From: Phenylobacterium sp.
GTDB taxonomy: Bacteria > Pseudomonadota > Alphaproteobacteria > Caulobacterales > Caulobacteraceae
Direction of reading: 5' to 3'
NCBI GenBank assembly: GCA_025350885.1
Contig: JANXXA010000587.1
Coordinates: 1 to 6,441, forward strand
DNA length: 6,441 nucleotides
Shown here: piece by piece, positions 5,270-6,441 of the stretch
How the letters are laid out: the number at the start of each line of letters is the position of its first letter
How positions within the stretch are numbered: position 1 is the first letter of the stretch
Position numbers and translations under genes: made by a program
Notes under the pieces: model-generated
Databases searched by the model: none
Told to the model about the DNA's origin: nothing
Seen by the model: only the letters and a program-made list of their open reading frames with translations

Positions 5270-6441
5270 ATGGACGACCTGAAGGACCGCGTGAGCCTCG
5301 ACGACCGGCTGGAAGCCGCGGCGGTCAGCGGCATGACCCTGGCCGTCTGGGCCGACCTGAAGCCCGACGCGGTGTTCATCCACGACCCCTCCGGCAGGAC
5401 CCACAGCTTCGGCGAGGTCAACGCCGCAGCCAACCGGATCGTCCGCCTGCTGCGGGCCAACGGCCTGAAGGACGGCGACTCCGTCGCCCTGGTCTGTTCC
5501 AACCGGTCCGAGTTCGTCGAGGTGCTGGCCGCCACCCAGCGCGCCGGCCTGCGGATCACCCCGGTCAACTGGCACCTGACCGCCGACGAAATCGGCTACA
5601 TCATCCAGGATTGCGAGGCCAAGGCGGTGTTCTGCGAAGCTCGCGTGGCGGCGGCCGGCGCCGCCGTCGCCCAGTGCCCGGATCTGCGGGTCAAGGTCGC
5701 CATCGGCGGATCCATCGACGGCTTCCTCGACTATGACGCCACGCTGGCGGGCTTCGACGGCGACGACATCGACGACCCGACCCTGGGCAACGCCATGATG
5801 TACACCTCCGGCACCACGGGGCGTCCCAAGGGCGTCTACCGCGCTCAGCCGGTGGTCCCTATGCAGGCCATCTACGCCCTGCGCGGCTACGATCACCAAA
5901 GTTCGGTGCAGCTCTGCGCCGGCCCGGCCTATCATGCTGCTCCGCTGGCCTTCGATGTGCGCGCCGCCATGGGCGCCGGCTGCCAGCTGGTGTTCCTCGA
6001 CAAGTGGGACTCCGAGCAGGTGCTGCGCGTCATCCATGAGCAGCGCGTGACCCACCTGCACCTGGTGCCGATCATGTTCCAGCGCCTGCTGGCCCTGCCC
6101 CCGGAGGTCAAGGCCAACTACCAGATCGGCCATGTGACCTACATCGTCCACGGCGCGGCGCCCTGCCCGCCGGAGGTCAAGGCGGCGATGATCGACTGGT
6201 TCGGACCGGTGCTCAGCGAATACTACGCCGGCTCCGAGGGCGGCGCGGGCTTTGTCATCTCGTCGGAGGAATGGCTGCGCAAGCCCGGCTCGGTGGGCAA
6301 ACGCCCCGAGCTGCTCGGCTCCCGGATCCTCGACGAGCAGGGCGCCGAGTGCCCGACCGGGGTGGCCGGCGGTATCTATCACCAGCTGCCCCCCGGCGGC
6401 GGCTTCACCTACTACAAGGACGAGGCCAAGACCCAGGCCAA
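5270..6441 (+). CDS. AMP-dependent acyl-CoA synthetase/ligase (FadD-like), N-terminal part
   Basis: The reading frame stays open from the ATG at 5270 to the window edge (390 complete codons), so the C-terminus, including most of the small lid domain, is missing; the family is usually 500-550 residues. The enzyme activates a carboxylic acid with ATP to an acyl-adenylate, then transfers it to coenzyme A. The phosphate-binding motif MMYTSGTTGRPKGV (176-189) is intact, as is the adenine-binding motif EYYAGSEGG (317-325). The N-terminal FGEVNAAANRIVRLLRANGL (47-66) and the VNWHLTADEIGYIIQD region (99-114) are also typical. Substrate cannot be read by eye: medium/long-chain fatty acids, aromatic acids and steroid side chains are all handled by relatives. 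GGGGAGG (5258-5264), five bases before the ATG, supports this start. It has the same orientation as DUF2177 and lies 145 bp after it, so it may be a separate unit, for example in fatty-acid catabolism. Confidence 0.93.
   Translation, partial: MDDLKDRVSLDDRLEAAAVSGMTLAVWADLKPDAVFIHDPSGRTHSFGEVNAAANRIVRLLRANGLKDGDSVALVCSNRSEFVEVLAATQRAGLRITPVNWHLTADEIGYIIQDCEAKAVFCEARVAAAGAAVAQCPDLRVKVAIGGSIDGFLDYDATLAGFDGDDIDDPTLGNAMMYTSGTTGRPKGVYRAQPVVPMQAIYALRGYDHQSSVQLCAGPAYHAAPLAFDVRAAMGAGCQLVFLDKWDSEQVLRVIHEQRVTHLHLVPIMFQRLLALPPEVKANYQIGHVTYIVHGAAPCPPEVKAAMIDWFGPVLSEYYAGSEGGAGFVISSEEWLRKPGSVGKRPELLGSRILDEQGAECPTGVAGGIYHQLPPGGGFTYYKDEAKTQA

Noticed and set aside
5249..6382. Long open frame (377 codons) on the minus strand
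   Set aside because: It mirrors the acyl-CoA synthetase, whose plus-strand frame has intact AMP-binding motifs; the minus translation shows no recognisable family.

Overview
This is a G+C-rich window (roughly two-thirds G+C by eye, with G or C at most third codon positions). It is densely packed with ordinary bacterial genes. Codon bias, the protein families and the style of intergenic repeat suggest an alphaproteobacterium, most likely of the Caulobacterales (Caulobacter/Phenylobacterium/Brevundimonas type). That placement is inference from memory, not a database match. No RNA genes, CRISPR arrays, transposase genes or phage genes are visible.

Layout. (1) 1-440 (+): the C-terminal third of a sodium/proton-coupled glutamate/aspartate or dicarboxylate symporter, cut by the window edge. 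(2) 444-1217 (-) and 1214-2572 (-): a DUF1365 protein and, upstream of it, an FAD-dependent amine-oxidase-fold oxidoreductase, joined by an ATGA stop/start overlap. (3) 2573-2691: a 119-bp divergent control region with a perfect 12-bp palindrome and promoter-like elements facing both ways. (4) 2692-3498 (+) and 3495-4538 (+): a DUF1295 membrane protein of the steroid 5-alpha-reductase fold and a cyclopropane-fatty-acid-synthase-family methyltransferase, again joined by ATGA. (5) 4539-4713: a nested inverted-repeat element of about 140 bp. (6) 4714-5124 (+): a small DUF2177 membrane protein. (7) 5125-5269: a gap with dyad symmetry. (8) 5270-6441 (+): the first 390 codons of an AMP-binding acyl-CoA synthetase, which runs off the right edge.

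The centre, 444-5124, reads as one functional module: two translationally coupled pairs fire outward from a shared control region, followed by a fifth small membrane gene. The module combines a SAM-dependent lipid methyltransferase, a membrane reductase-like protein, a flavin oxidoreductase, DUF1365 and DUF2177. This points to post-synthetic modification of membrane fatty acyl chains, such as methylation followed by oxidation, reduction or desaturation. Comparable sets are known beside or under RpoE/ChrR-type ECF sigma control in other proteobacteria, and in Rhodobacter sphaeroides related genes take part in furan fatty acid synthesis. The exact product here cannot be read from sequence. The methyltransferase resembles the plant coclaurine-N-methyltransferase-like branch more than classical Cfa. 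It has serine where E. coli Cfa has the bicarbonate-ligand cysteine, which adds to the doubt that it makes cyclopropane rings. The acyl-CoA synthetase and the transporter are probably separate units.
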